The notes: generated by a model not told the origin, from the letters alone. A DNA stretch of 64,000 nt from Miscanthus floridulus (GCF_019320115.1 NC_089584.1:78621260-78685259); one strand, 5' to 3'; counted from the first letter of the stretch, positions 22,200-35,040 are shown. Program-made: numbers and translations.

Positions 22200-22772
22200 C
22201 ATGCCGAATTGACTTTCTATACGGGCCTGTCCCCTCTTACCCCTAACTGACGATTATGTTGCTCTTGCCTTTTTGTAATCTTCTCTTTCCAAAATTCACT
22301 ACTAATTTTTACTACCTCCTTAGTCACCCTATCCACTCTCATCCTATTTTTGGGTTCCCTTTTAGGGGATGAGGATATTTTGATGATTTCTCCCTCAGTA
22401 GGTGGAAAACACGTGGGTGAGTAGAGTCTGTGCTTTGCTTTGGGGGGCAAGGGCAAGAAGCTTCTCGGCCACCCTACTTTGACTTGATTAGCTACTTACT
22501 AGTAACTAGGATCATTCAAACAGTCAGTTAGCAATGCGTACTTCTTTCCTAGTTGAGTGGATCTACGTAGCAGAGCCCAATCTTCTACCACAAGCTCTAA
22601 CCTGACTTGTTGTACTTGATTCACCCACATAAATAGACAAGGGCTTTCATCCCACAAAAGAGAAGTGAGTCCGCATGTTGGCAAATGATTTGGAATTGGA
22701 ATTGGTTGCGCCGCAGCCTCCTGCTCCACACCTAGCAACTGCTTTGGTGAGTGGATGGAGTGATTCGACTGG
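22200..22772 (-). other. Unidentified segment inserted in gag, organelle-like in appearance
   Basis: This resembles neither the flanking gag nor the adjacent LTR. On the minus strand it has two moderately open frames (22738-22499, 79 codons; 22456-22217, 79 codons including IKISSSPKREPKNRMRVDRV) with balanced base composition. General texture suggests plant mitochondrial DNA (a NUMT), but I cannot identify a known gene, so this is a guess. The word CCTCCTGCTCCA occurs both in the flanking gag (about 22182) and at the far edge of the segment (about 22720). Confidence 0.25.
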
Positions 22773-23569
22773 TGCGGCCCTAAAAGGTCCTTGTGTGGTT
22801 TTGGTAATTGAGTGACAACCTAGGTGGACTAACTGTATTTATGTGAGATACATAGGTGATTAGTCCATAGGTACATGTGTGTGAGCAACATATGCCATGA
22901 AGGTGGACATGGCTTAGAGATATTGCAAAGCTCAGACATGTGATGATGAAGGAGCTCATTGCACATGAGACATGACATTAAGTCATGTGATTGAGGTGGA
23001 GAAGATCAAGATAAGACTTGGCTTGATGGACTAGTTGCAAGCAGTGAAGGGCAAGTTGGAGGCTTTGGAGCGATGGACCGTGTGGCGGTAAAGCTTCAGC
23101 AAGACTTGCCACCGATGTACGAAGGCAACAGTGAAAAGCAAGTAAGTCAAGATCTATGAACCAATATGATCACATAATGATATGAAGTGGATCATATCAT
23201 TGTTTATCAGTGTTGGTGCACGTGTTGCATCAACAATGGAGGAGATGGAATGGAATGCGCAAGGACATAGGTATAACCTAGGGCATTTCATTTCACCGGT
23301 CATAGGTGTGTAGAGAAAGTTTATGACCGGGTTTAGGATAGATGGCCATACTATCAAGAGGGGTAAACTTGTTTGCATATTGGTCATCTAGTGCCACTCG
23401 AGTGATCTAACTTTACATCATTGCTAGGAACAAGTGGCGTGGCAAGTTGAGTGGCTAATCCTTTGGAAAATGATTGTGAAAAAGCTAATACACATACACA
23501 TGGTGATGTACACTTGGTGGTGTTGGCACATTTACGAAGGAGATGAAGTTGGAGTTGATGTGGATCAAC

Positions 23570-24270
23570 TCAGCGATGAAACCAAGGTGAAAGGAGGTCA
23601 CTGTGAGTGACTGGATGCTAGCCTTGGTAGGATTGGCGTGTCCAGTCAATGGCAGCAGTGAGCATGTGGTCTCAGTCTCATGACCGGACACTGGCATGAA
23701 GAGTGACCAGACACTCAAGACCTACGTCCAGTTAGTGCTGACGTACGCTGACATGGTGGCATAAGGAATAGCAGTGACGCATGGCAGTTAGAGAATGATC
23801 GAACTTCAGGTGCTGCGTCTGGTCGTGCAGGAGCAGATGCATCCGGTCACTCAACAGAGGCTCGGGGAGCTCTCTAGAAATGACCGAACTCTGGCTAGTC
23901 TATGTCTGGTCAATCTGACCGGTGCATCTGGTCGTGTGTGATGTAGGCGGCACTGGAGTTAGGCGTGTGGGCGCAAAACTGATCGGACGTTGGTCTGTGT
24001 CCGGTCGTGCTAGACCAGACATGTCCAGTCACGAAATAGAGGCTCGGGGAGCTTTCTAGAAATGACTAGACTCAGGTGTAGCAGCGTTCGGTCATCTTCA
24101 CTATGCTGCGTCCGGTCCCAATTTAACCATTGGCGCGTGAAGTTACCATTGAGATTGGGCAGCTTTGGTTGAATGCAGAGCGACACGTGGACGGCGTAGC
24201 GTGACTGGACGCTGGTAGAGTATGTTCGGTCAATCTGACCGGCGCGTCTAGTTGTCCCAAGTTTTGCCCA
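23570..24270 (+). repeat. Repeated CCGGACGCTGG / CGTCCGGTC words upstream of the LTR TATA
   Basis: Many degenerate direct and inverted copies of gaCCGGACgctgg and tgCGTCCGGTC occur between about 23570 and 24270, just upstream of the TATA box at 24305. This is a U3-type array. A similar array (GTCGGACC) is in the unit at 39.55-41.25 kb. Confidence 0.6.
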
Positions 24271-24304
24271 GTGAAGGGGTATTGTCTAGTTTAGCCCGTG
24301 GGGC

Positions 24305-24312
24305 TATAAATA
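24305..24312 (+). promoter_or_regulatory. TATA box of the solo-LTR-like unit
   Basis: TATAAATA in the context gggctataaatagaaggtgg. A purine/T-rich transcribed part follows. Confidence 0.5.
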
Positions 24313-25429
24313 GAAGGTGGTCTCAGCCATGGCTAGGGTTGAGTACCTTGGGGGACTTTGTGTCCATGCTTTATAGTGCTTGGTAGCCCTCTAACTCACT
24401 CTAGCTTGATCGTGTTTATTCGATTGAGTGAGTGAGCGATTCTAGTGCGATTGCATCATGAGGTTGCATTGAGTGGCACTAGGTGATAGAGTTGCAAGTT
24501 GGTGGTGCTTGTTACTCTTGGAGGTTGCCACCTCCTAGATAGCTTGGTGGTGGTCTCCAGTCAAAGCTCGCAAGAAGCTTGTGTGGTGCTCCTAGAGAAG
24601 AGCTTTGTGAGGGGCATTGTGCTCGCCCCGTGGGAGCCGTGAAGAGAAACTCTAGTAGAGCGAGACACGAAGGGCGACAAGCTGGTCCTGACCGAGGTCA
24701 AGTGCAAGAGCTTAGTGGTAAGCACTCATGTGGGAGAGTGTGACTTGTGGATCACCACTAGCAAGAGGACCGACGGCAACCTTGGAGCTTGTCTCAACAG
24801 GGACGTAGCATGTTGGTAAGCATGTGAACCTTAGGAGAAAATCACCAGTGTCAACATTGTTCTTCCCATTAGGTTTGCAATCCCCTTACACAGGCTTGTA
24901 ATTACTTTTGTATACATTGTGCTTAGTGTAGTTGCTCTTGTAATTAGTTAGCTTGTGTAGCTTACTAGTTACCTTCTTGCTATGTAGCATAGAAGTAGCT
25001 CCCTTGTGTGGCTAATTTGGTTTGTGTAACCTTGTTAGTCACATTGCTTAGTTTGTGCTAGCAAAGTATTTGCGCTCTCTAATTTGGCATTGGTTGCCTT
25101 GTTATTGAGCATTGCTAGTGAGCTTAGGAGCTTTGTGCTTTTGCTTACTAGAATTGTGTAGGAGCTCCCCGGTGTGCAAAATACTAGTGGCATAGGTTTG
25201 TGTGACCTTGCTCCTAGAATTGGATAGGTGAGCTCTAACTAGCCTGACACCTTTATTGTATAATTAGAATCTTTACAAGGTGCTTGTGAACTTCGCTAGA
25301 GGGTTGTAGTCTTGGCTAGACCGATTGTTGTAATTCCACATTTGTTTCGGTTAGCCGGCGTGATTAAATTTAGAAACAACTATTCACCCCCCTTCTAGTC
25401 GCAATCTTGACCCTATAGACCCTAGGCCC

Positions 25430-26548
25430 CCGGCTAGGCAAGAGGCCCCATACCGGTGTCATGACATGGAGCTTTCTGCCTGCTGAGTGGTAGTGGTCTC
25501 CACCAGCACCCGGAGGTTCCGGTGGATCGCCTGCTCCTAGGGGTCGACAGGCATGGGGAGGCCACATAGATGCATCACCGTAGCAGCGATGTTTTGGCTA
25601 GCCCAAGCAAACTGAGGGGGATCATCCCCTCCGTCCAGGATGTTATGTTGGACCTGATGGGCATGACTCCGAGCGCCGCTCGCTGGGTTAAGCATGTGTG
25701 GCATAGTGTGCTGTGTCGGGCACGCCGGCGTAGGTGATGGCTGGCTCTGCCGCCTTTGTTGTAACTCCTCGCCGTGCTCCTACGCATGCACCAGGGCCTA
25801 CACACAGGGGTTCAGAAGGGTGTGAGTCTGTAGAGACTCCACCACCTCTGGTAGCTAGTCCTAGGGGCATCCACCATAGCAGTACTCCTGGGACAAAGGG
25901 TGGCCAGGTGCCATGACATCACCGATGCTAGAGCCATCGCTTTCGACCTCATTATCGATGAGGTCTTAGAAGGAGGTGGGGCATAACCTATCATCCCCAT
26001 GAACTCATACGTGAGAGGGGGCCGACGTCAATATCCTCTAGAGCCCCCATGCACACATGTCCATGGGGGATGTGAAGCCATAGGGGAACCAGTCATATGG
26101 CAATCAGTGATGGGACAACGGGGTCCCTCCGGAGAACTAGCAGAAGTTGTTATATAGTGAGTAAAGAATAATATCTATGTTACTCACCAGTGGGGTTTGA
26201 GCCCAGCATGGGCTCAAGGCGGAGCGTGAGTGTCTCAACGTTGAGGTCATCGAGCGACCTAGGGCCAGGTGGAGGGCACTCCTCCTCTAGTGGACGCCGA
26301 GATGAGCGCCTCCTCAGTGGAGGCAGAGTACGTTGAGCTGGACAGCGATGAAGTCCAGACTTCTGAAGAGGAAGGTCTGGAGCGGCTTGAAGATGGGAGG
26401 AACCCACATCCCAATAAGTGGGATCATGGAAAACTCTAGCGAGCCAAAGTGAATCGTATCGCTCGAGCCCACCATGCCAAAGATGGTGGAAAGGTGGGCT
26501 ATCCGATGACCAAAAAACACACAGCGTCCTCCCGATGGATGATGCCAA
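25430..26548 (-). pseudogene. gag N-terminal part of element B
   Basis: Minus strand, starting just after the 5' LTR. The N-terminal frame 26548-26180 (122 codons, ending ...LRLEPMLGSNPTGE) is followed by a shifted, broken frame. That frame keeps recognisable phrases of Tat-type gag: HGEELQQRRQSQPSP (about 25730-25775), GDDPPQFAWASQNI (about 25590-25630) and SRHRYGASCLAG (about 25435-25470). It then runs into the inserted LTR-like unit, and gag resumes at about 22190. Confidence 0.6.
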
Positions 26549-26549
26549 C
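26530..26549 (-). other. Primer-binding-site region of element B
   Basis: On the minus strand the 5' LTR ends ...GCACCGACA and is followed by GTTGGCATCATCCATCGGGA. This is the expected place for the tRNA primer site and resembles the TTGGCGCC-type start common in these elements, but it is degraded. Confidence 0.4.
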
Positions 26550-27795
26550 TGTCGGTGCGAAATGTGGCCAATAAGTAAATATTTGTAGTTTTGTCGTGTG
26601 TTGTGATCGGATGTGGCCTAGCACTCAATGACATAGGATTTATACTAGTTCAGGCAATGGGGCCTATGTCCAGTTGAGGTCGGTTGGAGACATTATTCCT
26701 AAGCCTAGGTGCTCGAAGTTTGCTGTAGGGTTACAAACGAGTGAGGAATAAAGTTGGGGTGTAAAAGGCCCGGTCGGACTCTAGTCCGAGTGGAAGAGAG
26801 TGACGGGGGCTCAAACATATGCTAAGTGTCAGAGCATGTGCTCTGTGTGCTCGAGCTTGTGAGCTATTGAGACTATTGAGACCGTGTTCGGTAACCTATG
26901 TAGCCATTGAGTCATCGAATCATCGAGTCCTCGAGTCCTTAGGTCATTTTTAAGGAGAGAGCGCATCCCCTTTTATAGTTGAAGGGGATGGCCTTACAAG
27001 TTAGAGAGAAAGAGAGAGAGTGTATACGGGCGCTGCCTAGTCTTGTTGCCCATGCCATCGGGTATGGGATGGCCGCCATCGCCCACCTTACTATTCATGC
27101 TTTGTTGTATCTGGCAGGCTGCACAGTGTTCGCCTGGTACAGCAAACGACGGCGCCCACAATACTGTTTATGCTCTGACGTGTTTGGCAGGCTATACAGT
27201 GTTCGCCTAGTACGGCAAACGATGGCGCCCATAATACTGTTTATGCTCTGACGCATTTGGCAGGCTGTAAAGTGTTCGCTTGGTACAACAAATGATGGCA
27301 CCCACAATACTATTTATGCTCTGACACGTTTGGCAGGCTGTATAGTGTCCGTCTGACATGGCCTAACAGCACCATCGTATAGGTGCACAGGGCATGGTAG
27401 GGTACGGTCCTTGGTATTATGGTTGACTTGAGCACCTTACCTTATCTGCTCCGTCTACTCCCCGGGCCCACACCGAGCGGGCGTCCCCAGTCAGTCGTTC
27501 CCAGTCGGCCCCGACCATGTCGATTCGGAAAGAGCAGCAAGCAAAGGTCCGGTGTATGCTCGGTTGAAGAAAGGGGGTTGAAGTCGAACTACGGTCCCAC
27601 CACAACTAGGCCTTTCGGTCAAGGCTCTGACTAGATCTCCTCGCCAGAGGTGTCGATCGGGGACCGGATCGTGGTCTTGGCATGTCATTGTATATCTGGG
27701 CCAGCCTAGGCATGTGCATTTCGCTGCGCCGCCTGCTGGGCCGTGTTTTGTAGGGAAGCGGGTCCATTAGGGACCCCGAGTTTATGAACCCGACA
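26550..27795 (-). mobile_element. 5' LTR of element B (complete, 1246 bp)
   Basis: On the minus strand it starts TGTCGGGTTCATAAACTCGG and ends GCACCGACA, with TG...CA termini. It aligns over 26705-27795 with 7429-8503. Its own four-copy 73-bp array is at about 27090-27360. The 155 bases 26550-26704 have no partner in the window because of the element A insertion. Confidence 0.8.
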
Positions 27796-27839
27796 ATGTG
27801 TGACAAAGTGAGAGTGAAGCGTAATTAGCCCCCGCCCTA

Positions 27840-28057
27840 AGAGCAAGGCTAGTTATATAGCACGCTGCTAGTTGTATGTATATTTACAACCTACCTTTCC
27901 ACCCATTCATAGTTGGATCATTTATGGCTCACTTGTTTCTCTTTTAAAGTTTCTTGGTTCTTGTGCATAAGCTAGTTGTAAACTTACAACCCGCTTCTCT
28001 TCTCTCTCCTGCTCCTCAGCATACAACTCACCTACATCCCTTTACTATACTTGCTCC
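27840..28057. mobile_element. MITE-like element
   Basis: It begins AGAGCAAGGCTAGTTATA and ends TATACTTGCTCC, whose reverse complement is GGAGCAAGTATA, so the ends form imperfect inverted repeats. The interior repeats GCTAGTTGTAaacTTACAACC-type words. Size and structure fit a Tourist-like MITE, but the target duplication is unclear. Confidence 0.45.
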
Positions 28058-28360
28058 AATGGGATCCGTTTAGTTTGGTTCATTAATTACTAGTACTAAC
28101 TATAAGCTAATTTGACTAGGGCTTAATGTTAATGGTTGACTTGATGCTATCCCTTAATCCTTTATGGCACTCGACATGCACTCTACTGCGGTCAGTAGTG
28201 TCGTAGAGTGCAACCTTAATAGATTAAAAAGAACATATGGACCGATCGATGAAGTAGATCATGAGATAATATCTACTAGGCGAGTTGCGAGATACAGGCT
28301 TCATTCTAATTTAAAAGTTAAAACTAGAATCATTTTAGCTTTTTACTACATCAAACTTAT

Positions 28361-28570
28361 CTAAGAGTCCATTTAGATCTTATATAGCTAGTAGTTAGCT
28401 ACTAAAAATTAATTGAAGTCTTGTTTGTATCCTAAGCTATCTTGTTTGTATCCTAAGCTAATAAGCTAGCTAATTTCTTACCTACCATCCAACTAACAGT
28501 TAGCTATTAGCTGGTTTCTCTTAGCTAACACAACTAATAGTTAGTTAGATGGATCCAAAGGGGACCTAAG
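28361..28570. mobile_element. hAT-type MITE-like element with internal 21-bp duplication
   Basis: Left end CTAAGAGTCCATTTAGATCT and right end GGATCCAAAGGGGACCTAAG (reverse complement CTTAGGTCCCCTTTGGATCC) form imperfect terminal inverted repeats. The interior is rich in TAGCTAATAGTTAG words. TCTTGTTTGTATCCTAAGCTA occurs twice in tandem near 28421-28463. Confidence 0.5.
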
Positions 28571-28846
28571 TTTGTGAAAAACATATTTTTTATGAAACAC
28601 AAAATAGATCTCGATGGTCATATACACACAAATACTCTGCCTATGAACACATGCAAGATAGTTTCTAGAATAAATCTTAAAAAGTGCACAGCCCATGTCA
28701 AAGACTAGAACTTGAATCTGGTCAGACAATTCATTGTTAGCCTAAGCGGACATATAAACAACATTCGAATGTGTCACAACCTGAGCGTCATTCCAAATAA
28801 AACTTTGCAGAAATCCCCTTATGCAACTGAAAGTGCAATCAAGCCT

Positions 28847-31800
28847 TATTTGTGGGTTTTGGTGATAATGACCATGCAATTAGAGAACTAATGAGATTTA
28901 TCGAGATAACAAGTAGGGAATTTATATTCGAGGATATTACATGAAATGGAGGAGCCCTCAATTACAAATATAGTTGGCTTCAAACTTCAAAAGAGGTTTA
29001 AAATTCTTTTATATCTTGAATTTGAGTATAGGAAAAGCCTGTACTATAAAGGGGGACACAATGCTTAAGCTAATATGTGCTACCAAGTGCTCAAACAACC
29101 ACAAGCATCCTCAGATTCATAGCCAAGACAGTCCTCACTTCGCTATTACCCTTGCTTGTCTTACGTGGTGTAGTACTGTTGTACTTGAAGAGAGGCACTG
29201 ATGCACTTGAGTCGTGGCACAAGGAAGTTAGCGCCCACGCTGACTTCCCTGGATGGCTCGAGATGTATTAAATGGTCTCGCCTGAACCCTTGGGTGCAGG
29301 ATCCAGTCTCGCCTGACCTCAAGGTCAGCGGGATCCGTCTTGCCTGACCCTTGGTGCAGGCTCTGTCTCACCCGACCCCAAGGTCACGGGCTCCATCTCG
29401 CTTGACCCCTTGGTGCAGGCTCCGTCTCGCCCAACCCCTTGGTGTGGGCTCCATCTCGCCTGACCCTAAGATCGCTGGTGTGGCAGAACCTCCTAAATTA
29501 TAGGGCCCACATGCACCTATCACTGTCCAAAGACCTCTGACGACTATGCATATGTTCCCAGTAACTTAAGAAGACTGTCGGGTGTCCCCGGAGAACCCCG
29601 AATCATCCACGATTTCTGAGCAGGATCCCATTACAGAGTCATTGCAGTATTACAACAGTTTATTCATTAATATACATCAGAGTAAAAATAGCGGAAGTCT
29701 TACAATAACTTAATTTACAAAATAGTTGTTTCACAAACTAAGTACGATTATTATTACAAACCATTGTAGTGGAGTGGCATTAGTAACATAAACATAACAC
29801 ACAAAGAAAGTGCCCTGCCCAAGGGCCACACATTTACTCGGCATCATCGTTAAGAACAACCGTCATGCAGCACGGTCCAAGATAGACCTGCCCATGAGGC
29901 TCACCTGCAACAAGGGTTAACGAACCCTGAGTACAAAAGTACTTAACAAGACTTAACCGAAGTAACAAAACATAATACTCAGGAATGCAGGCTCAGGGAT
30001 TCAAGGTAAGGCTTTAGCAAGATTCAAAGTTCTTTTGCGTAAAGGCTCTTTAAAGAGATTCTTTCTTTCAACATTTAATCCTTATCAAAATCATATATGA
30101 ATGTGTTATGATCCATATTGAAATCATGACCCTCATATCAAACCCTTTCTCAAAACTTCCTCAAGTTTCATTTATTAACTACGATGTTGAACAGTGAGTT
30201 GAGTCTCCTTAACCGAGGAGCAACGACGATTCAAACCGATTATATCCTAGTTGGGGATTCCCAACCACATGACATATGTAGGTCCTTGACCTACATATAC
30301 CAACCCACCCTCAGATCCTCTAAAACAAGAACGGGTCCGCGCCACCCGAGAATACAGTACTCCACTAATCCAGCCTAAGGCCACGTGGGTACATGCTACT
30401 CTCGCCATCTCTCCACTCCCAGCGCGCAAGTAGCCATTCTCATAATAGAATAGCCAAGTTAAGGCTTACCAGAGTATGTGATCGGTACTACAAAGTCTCA
30501 CCTCATGCAATTCAACAACGAACGTGCCTTAATCGACACAGGCGGAAAGAACCCGCTCACAAGACCTCCATGTCTTGTGGCTCTCACACACCGAGTCCGC
30601 CCAGCCTAAATTTATTAGTCCACATGCTCATATCTCATGGTAACATAAATAACCAGTCGTATCCAAGAAACCATTTATATCTCGCAGGTGACCGGTGATC
30701 ACCCGACTTGTACCGTTCTAAGCATGGCTAAGCATAAATAAGCATTTTCGAATTGAAACGGGTAACAAGGTTGATATTGAAAAACAAGGTTGGTAATGCA
30801 CCAATTAGGTTTTCACTCAACTCCTAATCACTTAATGCAGTATAGAAAAGCAAAAGCGATATAAATTTGTAAAACACAAGGTAGGTTTAAATGCATCCGG
30901 GGCTTGCCTTGATTGACAGAAAGGTCAGGTTCCGAAGACGTTCCACAATTATCAAACCCGACCTCAACAGCCGGATTAACTTCCTCCTCAACCTGATTCA
31001 CTACCACGTTCTCGCTTTTGTTCACTACACATAGTAACAATGCCATGTTTAACATGATGCGCGATATAAAACATGATGCTTGACAATGGATGAAAAAGGT
31101 AATAACTGGAATACAACTTTCCTTCGCGATACAGTTGCAAACCAACAACTACTAAACTATTACCAAAAACTCAAACACTTACTTTAAGTATCAAGAATCA
31201 TCTTATACTAATGACCCAAGGTCATCACTCAATCCAAAATTCAAACAAAACCTAAATTATTAAGGTTTACTATTTGCTTTTATGAATTAATTATTTAATT
31301 CAAAATTATGAAATAAATCAACTTTCTCCAAATGAGCTCAAACTTTTTGTGAAGGCTTATCACATGGTAACTAAGTGTCAAAACAATTTTCATACTTTTT
31401 GGATAAATAATAAAGCCTAAAAAATCATGGAAGCTCATTTATTAATTAATTAGAGCAATTTTTATCACATTCAAAATGTACTGAAAGTCAACATTTAATA
31501 TTTTTCCTAAATAGTTTACATCATAGAGAGGTCACACAAAAATTTTCATAATTTTTGGAGCTCTAAATAATTCTACACAAAAATAACAAATCATAGTACT
31601 ATTCATTCAATTCTGCAAAAATAGAAAATCCATTTTCAAACACAGAGTCACTGACAAGGTGACCCCACCTATCAGCGTCTTCCTCCCGCTGACTACGGCG
31701 ATGACTCGCGCTGACCGGCGATTTCTCACCGCCGGTGAGATCAACGGCGACGGTGAAGGCACCAACATGTTCGTCACGACTAGGCACACCTACTGATGTC

Positions 31801-34800
31801 ACTACTTGCATCGATTACAGCTCAATATGAGCTCAACGTCAGCCATGTCGGACACGGCAGGAGCGGCTGTGCTACTGCCAGTGAAACAAGACCGGTAGAG
31901 CTTAAACAAACTGCAAGGGAAGGTTCAACAACTCACCCCAAACGCGATTGAGCAAAAAGCGGGACCGGAGGAGCAGCGGAGAGGTAGGTCAACGGTCACA
32001 AGTAGCCACGGCGGCGCGAGCAACAGTCGACGGCGGTGTTCCGGTGACTGCGGTGGACAAAAGGATCAATCAACCGGTCATAGAGCATCACAGGGAACAA
32101 GGTGAAGCTGGAACAATACTTCGCAAGGACAAAGGCTCACCATAGAGCGCTGGCCACGACGGCGCTCACTCGACGGTGGTGCTACCGGCCACGAGGAAGA
32201 AAGGCGACGAGCGGCGTTTCCTCGACGAAGTCCAGCCACTAGAGCTAGGTTGGCTGGGTGCGCAAGGAACAAGCAGAGCTACGACGGCTTTGCTGCTGAC
32301 TGAAACGGCGCTACGGCGACGGCGCGGGCTCGACTGGAGCTATGGCGGCGGCGGCGGCGGGAAAACAGAGGAGAGGAGAAGAGAAGAACGGCGACGACAC
32401 AGGTTTTGTAGAGCGGCCAGGGAAGCGAGGATATGACACACAAGCAGCTTGCTTGTGCCAGCACGAAGCTAGAGAATGCCACGGGCGCACCTGGAAGCCA
32501 GAGGAAGCTCAGCCGGTGGTGACAGCTGCCCGATGGCACTGTTCCAACTAATTACAGAATTGCCACTCATCCATTTTCTTCAAATTACTCCTCAAATTTG
32601 TATAGTAACTCAAAAATCTCCAAAAATAAAAGTTGTTCCAAATTCAAAGTTCTACAACTTTGCTTTAATTACCATACCCAAATTATGTCTACATTTTGAA
32701 ATGCAAGTTCAAGATCAAAAGGGGACACTTTAAGTACATTTCGCCTTTTCAAATTACTTCAAAATTCATATAACAACTTTGAAAACTCCAAAAACAAACT
32801 TTGTACAACTTGACAAGCTCTACACTTTTGCTTTTAGGCTCAACCCCAAAATGTGCTTAGATTTTGAATTAGGTTTTTAGAGGTAGAATTTAAATACTGA
32901 AAATCAGGGTTTTCAGGAAATTCCAAAGCAATACAAAGATTTTGAACTTGCTTCAAACCATACAAGTCAACACATATGCATAAAGGTAAACTTGTTTTAG
33001 TGTATTCATATAAAAATTTTCACTAACACCAAAATGATGTGCAATGCATATGATGCATGGCAGGTTTTAGTATTTAAACACCCGAGGTGTTACAGCTGGA
33101 CCTGTCTCACCCGACCCCAAGGTCACGGGATCCTATCTCGCCCTGACCACAAGGTCACAGGCTCTGTCTCGCCTGACCTCGAGGCACGTGGCTTCGTCTC
33201 GCCCGACCTCTTGGGTGCGGTGACCATTGTGGGCTAGGGTATATATACCTTTCCCTTTCCTCCCCAACGGCTATCCTGTGATTTAAGTGATCATTGGGGG
33301 CTCCGAGTATATATATACCTTTTCCCTTCCTTCCTAAATAAAAATCTACCTCTTTTTCCTCACTTGAGCACGTCCAAAGCAGAGCAGGAGCTCTCTCTCT
33401 CCCTCCATTGTTGACCTCAAGCCCTCAAGCAAATCCATTGATTTCCCCATCAATCCTTGAGGAAAAAGGATCCCAAACTCGATTAGAGAGTAGCTCCATT
33501 GATTTCCCAACTCTAAAGAGCACTTGGTTCACGTTTTGGCCGGCGGTTGTGTTTGTTACTCTTGGAGCTTGGCTCCTAGTCAGGCTAGAGCGTCGCCCAT
33601 GGAGCTTACCAACTTATGTGGTAGCTCCGAGAGGTTTGTAACTATCTCTTGAAGCTAGTAAACTCACCCTCTATCTCAAGAGTTAAGTCTCTTGACTTGA
33701 GAACAAGGAAGGGCTGGAAAGCTCTAAGCCTTAGTGGCTAACCTCAACAACGTGGAGGTAGGCAAGCCTTGGTGGCAAGCCTTATTTGTGGGTTTTGGTG
33801 ATAATGACAACGCAATTAGAGAACTAATGAGATTTATCAAGATGACGAGCAGGGAATTTATATTCGAGGATGTTACACGAAACGGAGGAGCCTCCAATTA
33901 CAAATATAGTTGGCTTCAAACTCAAAAGAGGTTTAAGATTCTTTTATATCTTGAATTTGAGTATAGAAAAAGCCAGTACTATAAAGGGGGACACAATGCT
34001 TAAGCTAATATGTGCTACCAAGTGCTCAAACAACCACAAGCATCCTCAGATTCACAGCCAAGACAATCCCCACTTCACTATTACCCTTGCTATCTTGCTG
34101 TGGTGCAGTACTATCGCACTTGAAGAGAGGCACTGACGCACTTGAGTTGTGGCACAAGGAAGTAAGCACCCACACTGACTTCCCTAGATGGCTCGAGATG
34201 TGTTAAACTGGTCTCGCTCGACCCCTTGGGTGCGGGATCCATCTTGCTTGACCCCAAGGTCACAGGATCCATCTCATCCGACCCTTAGGTGCAGGGCTCC
34301 GTCTCACCTAACCCCAAGGTCGCGGGCTCTGTCTCGCCCTGACCCCTTGTGCGGGCTACGTCTCGCTCGATCCTAAGATCACGGGATCTGTCTCGCCCGA
34401 CCCCAAGGTTGCGGGCTCCGTCTCGCCCGACCTCGAGGCCGTAGGCTTCATCTCGCCCGACCCCTTGGGTGTGGTGACCGTTGTGGGCTAGGGTATATAT
34501 ATACCTTTCCCTTTCCTCCCCAATGGCTATCTGCAATTTAGGTGACCGTTGGGGGCTAGGGGGTATATATATACCTTTTCCCTTCCTTCCTAAATAAAAA
34601 TCTGCCTCTTCTTCCTCATTTGAGCACGTCCAAAGCAGAGTAGGAGCTCTCTCTCTATCTCCCTCCATTGTTGACCTCAAGCCCTCAAGCAAATCCATTG
34701 ATTTCCCCATCAATCCTTGAGGAAAAAGGGTCCCAAACTCGATTAGAGAGCATCTCCATTGATTTCTCCACTCTAAAGAGCACTTGGTTCACCTTTTGGC

Positions 34801-35040
34801 CGACGGTTGTGTTTGTTACTCTTGGAGCTTGGCTCCTAGCCAGCTAGAGCGTCGCTCATGGAGCTTGTCAACTTGTGTGGTAGCCCTGAGATGTTTGTAA
34901 CCATCTCTTGAAGCTAGTAAACTCACCCCTCATCTCAAGAGTTAAGTCTCTTGACTTGAGAACGAGGAAGGGCTGGAAAGCTCTAAGCCTTAGTGGCTAA
35001 CCTCGACAACATGGAGGTAAGGAAAGCCTTAGTGGCGAGC
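28847..35040 (+). repeat. Tandem duplication inside the solo LTR
   Basis: The start CCTTATTTGTGGGTTTTGGT occurs at 28844 and 33779. Downstream the copies match through the TCGCCCGACCCCAAGGTC arrays, the TATA region (GGGTATATATACC, about 33238 and 34492) and the stretch ending CTTAGTGGCTAACCTC. Copy 1 is split by the 3.6 kb nested LTR, whereas copy 2 is not, so the nested insertion came after the duplication or hit only one copy. Confidence 0.75.
29479..33094 (-). mobile_element. 3.6 kb solo LTR nested in the previous LTR
   Basis: It begins TGTGGCAGAACCTCC and ends CACCCGAGGTGTTACA on the plus strand. As the reverse complement it starts TGTAACACCTCGGGTG, a common start for large grass LTRs, so minus orientation is likely. 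It is flanked by perfect 5-bp duplications GCTGG (29474-29478 and 33095-33099). No gag/pol motif is found in 3616 bp; frames such as 32176-32436 and 31599-31811 are GC-rich chance frames. The GC-rich part 31640-32540 and AT-rich remainder are unannotated interior. Confidence 0.75.

Larger units (their letters stand above)
22773..25416 (+). mobile_element. Solo-LTR-like unit inserted in element B gag
   Basis: About 2.6 kb. It starts TGCGGCCCTAAAAGG, followed by GGTTTTGGTAATTGAGTGAC, an opening I associate with grass LTRs. It has a TATA box at 24305 and ends with CTATTCACCCCCCTTCTAG (about 25380-25400), an ending shared with the units at 35365-35380 and 41220-41240. The interior holds no pol genes and no second LTR is seen, so a solo LTR is likely. 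Exact ends and target duplication are not resolved. Confidence 0.55.
7429..27795 (-). mobile_element. Ty3/gypsy Tat-type LTR retrotransposon B, nested and degenerate
   Basis: Minus-strand element of about 20 kb including insertions. From right to left: 5' LTR (26550-27795), gag N-terminal part (25430-26548), a foreign 3.2 kb insertion, gag core (21419-22190), protease/spacer, RT (19417-20060), RT connection and RNase H (18424-19212), integrase (16903-17950), antisense accessory gene in two tandem copies (10331-16431), non-coding 3' region, polypurine tract (8504-8522) and 3' LTR (7429-8503, missing its last 155 bases because element A is inserted there). RT before integrase, with the RT, RNase H and integrase motifs, gives Ty3/gypsy; the antisense accessory ORF gives the Tat type. 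The element is heavily mutated. Its LTRs differ by roughly one base in eight by eye. Confidence 0.75.

Noticed and set aside
32176..32539. Overlapping 86-codon frames on both strands
   Set aside because: They lie in the GC-rich interior of the 3.6 kb solo LTR and have no conserved motif.
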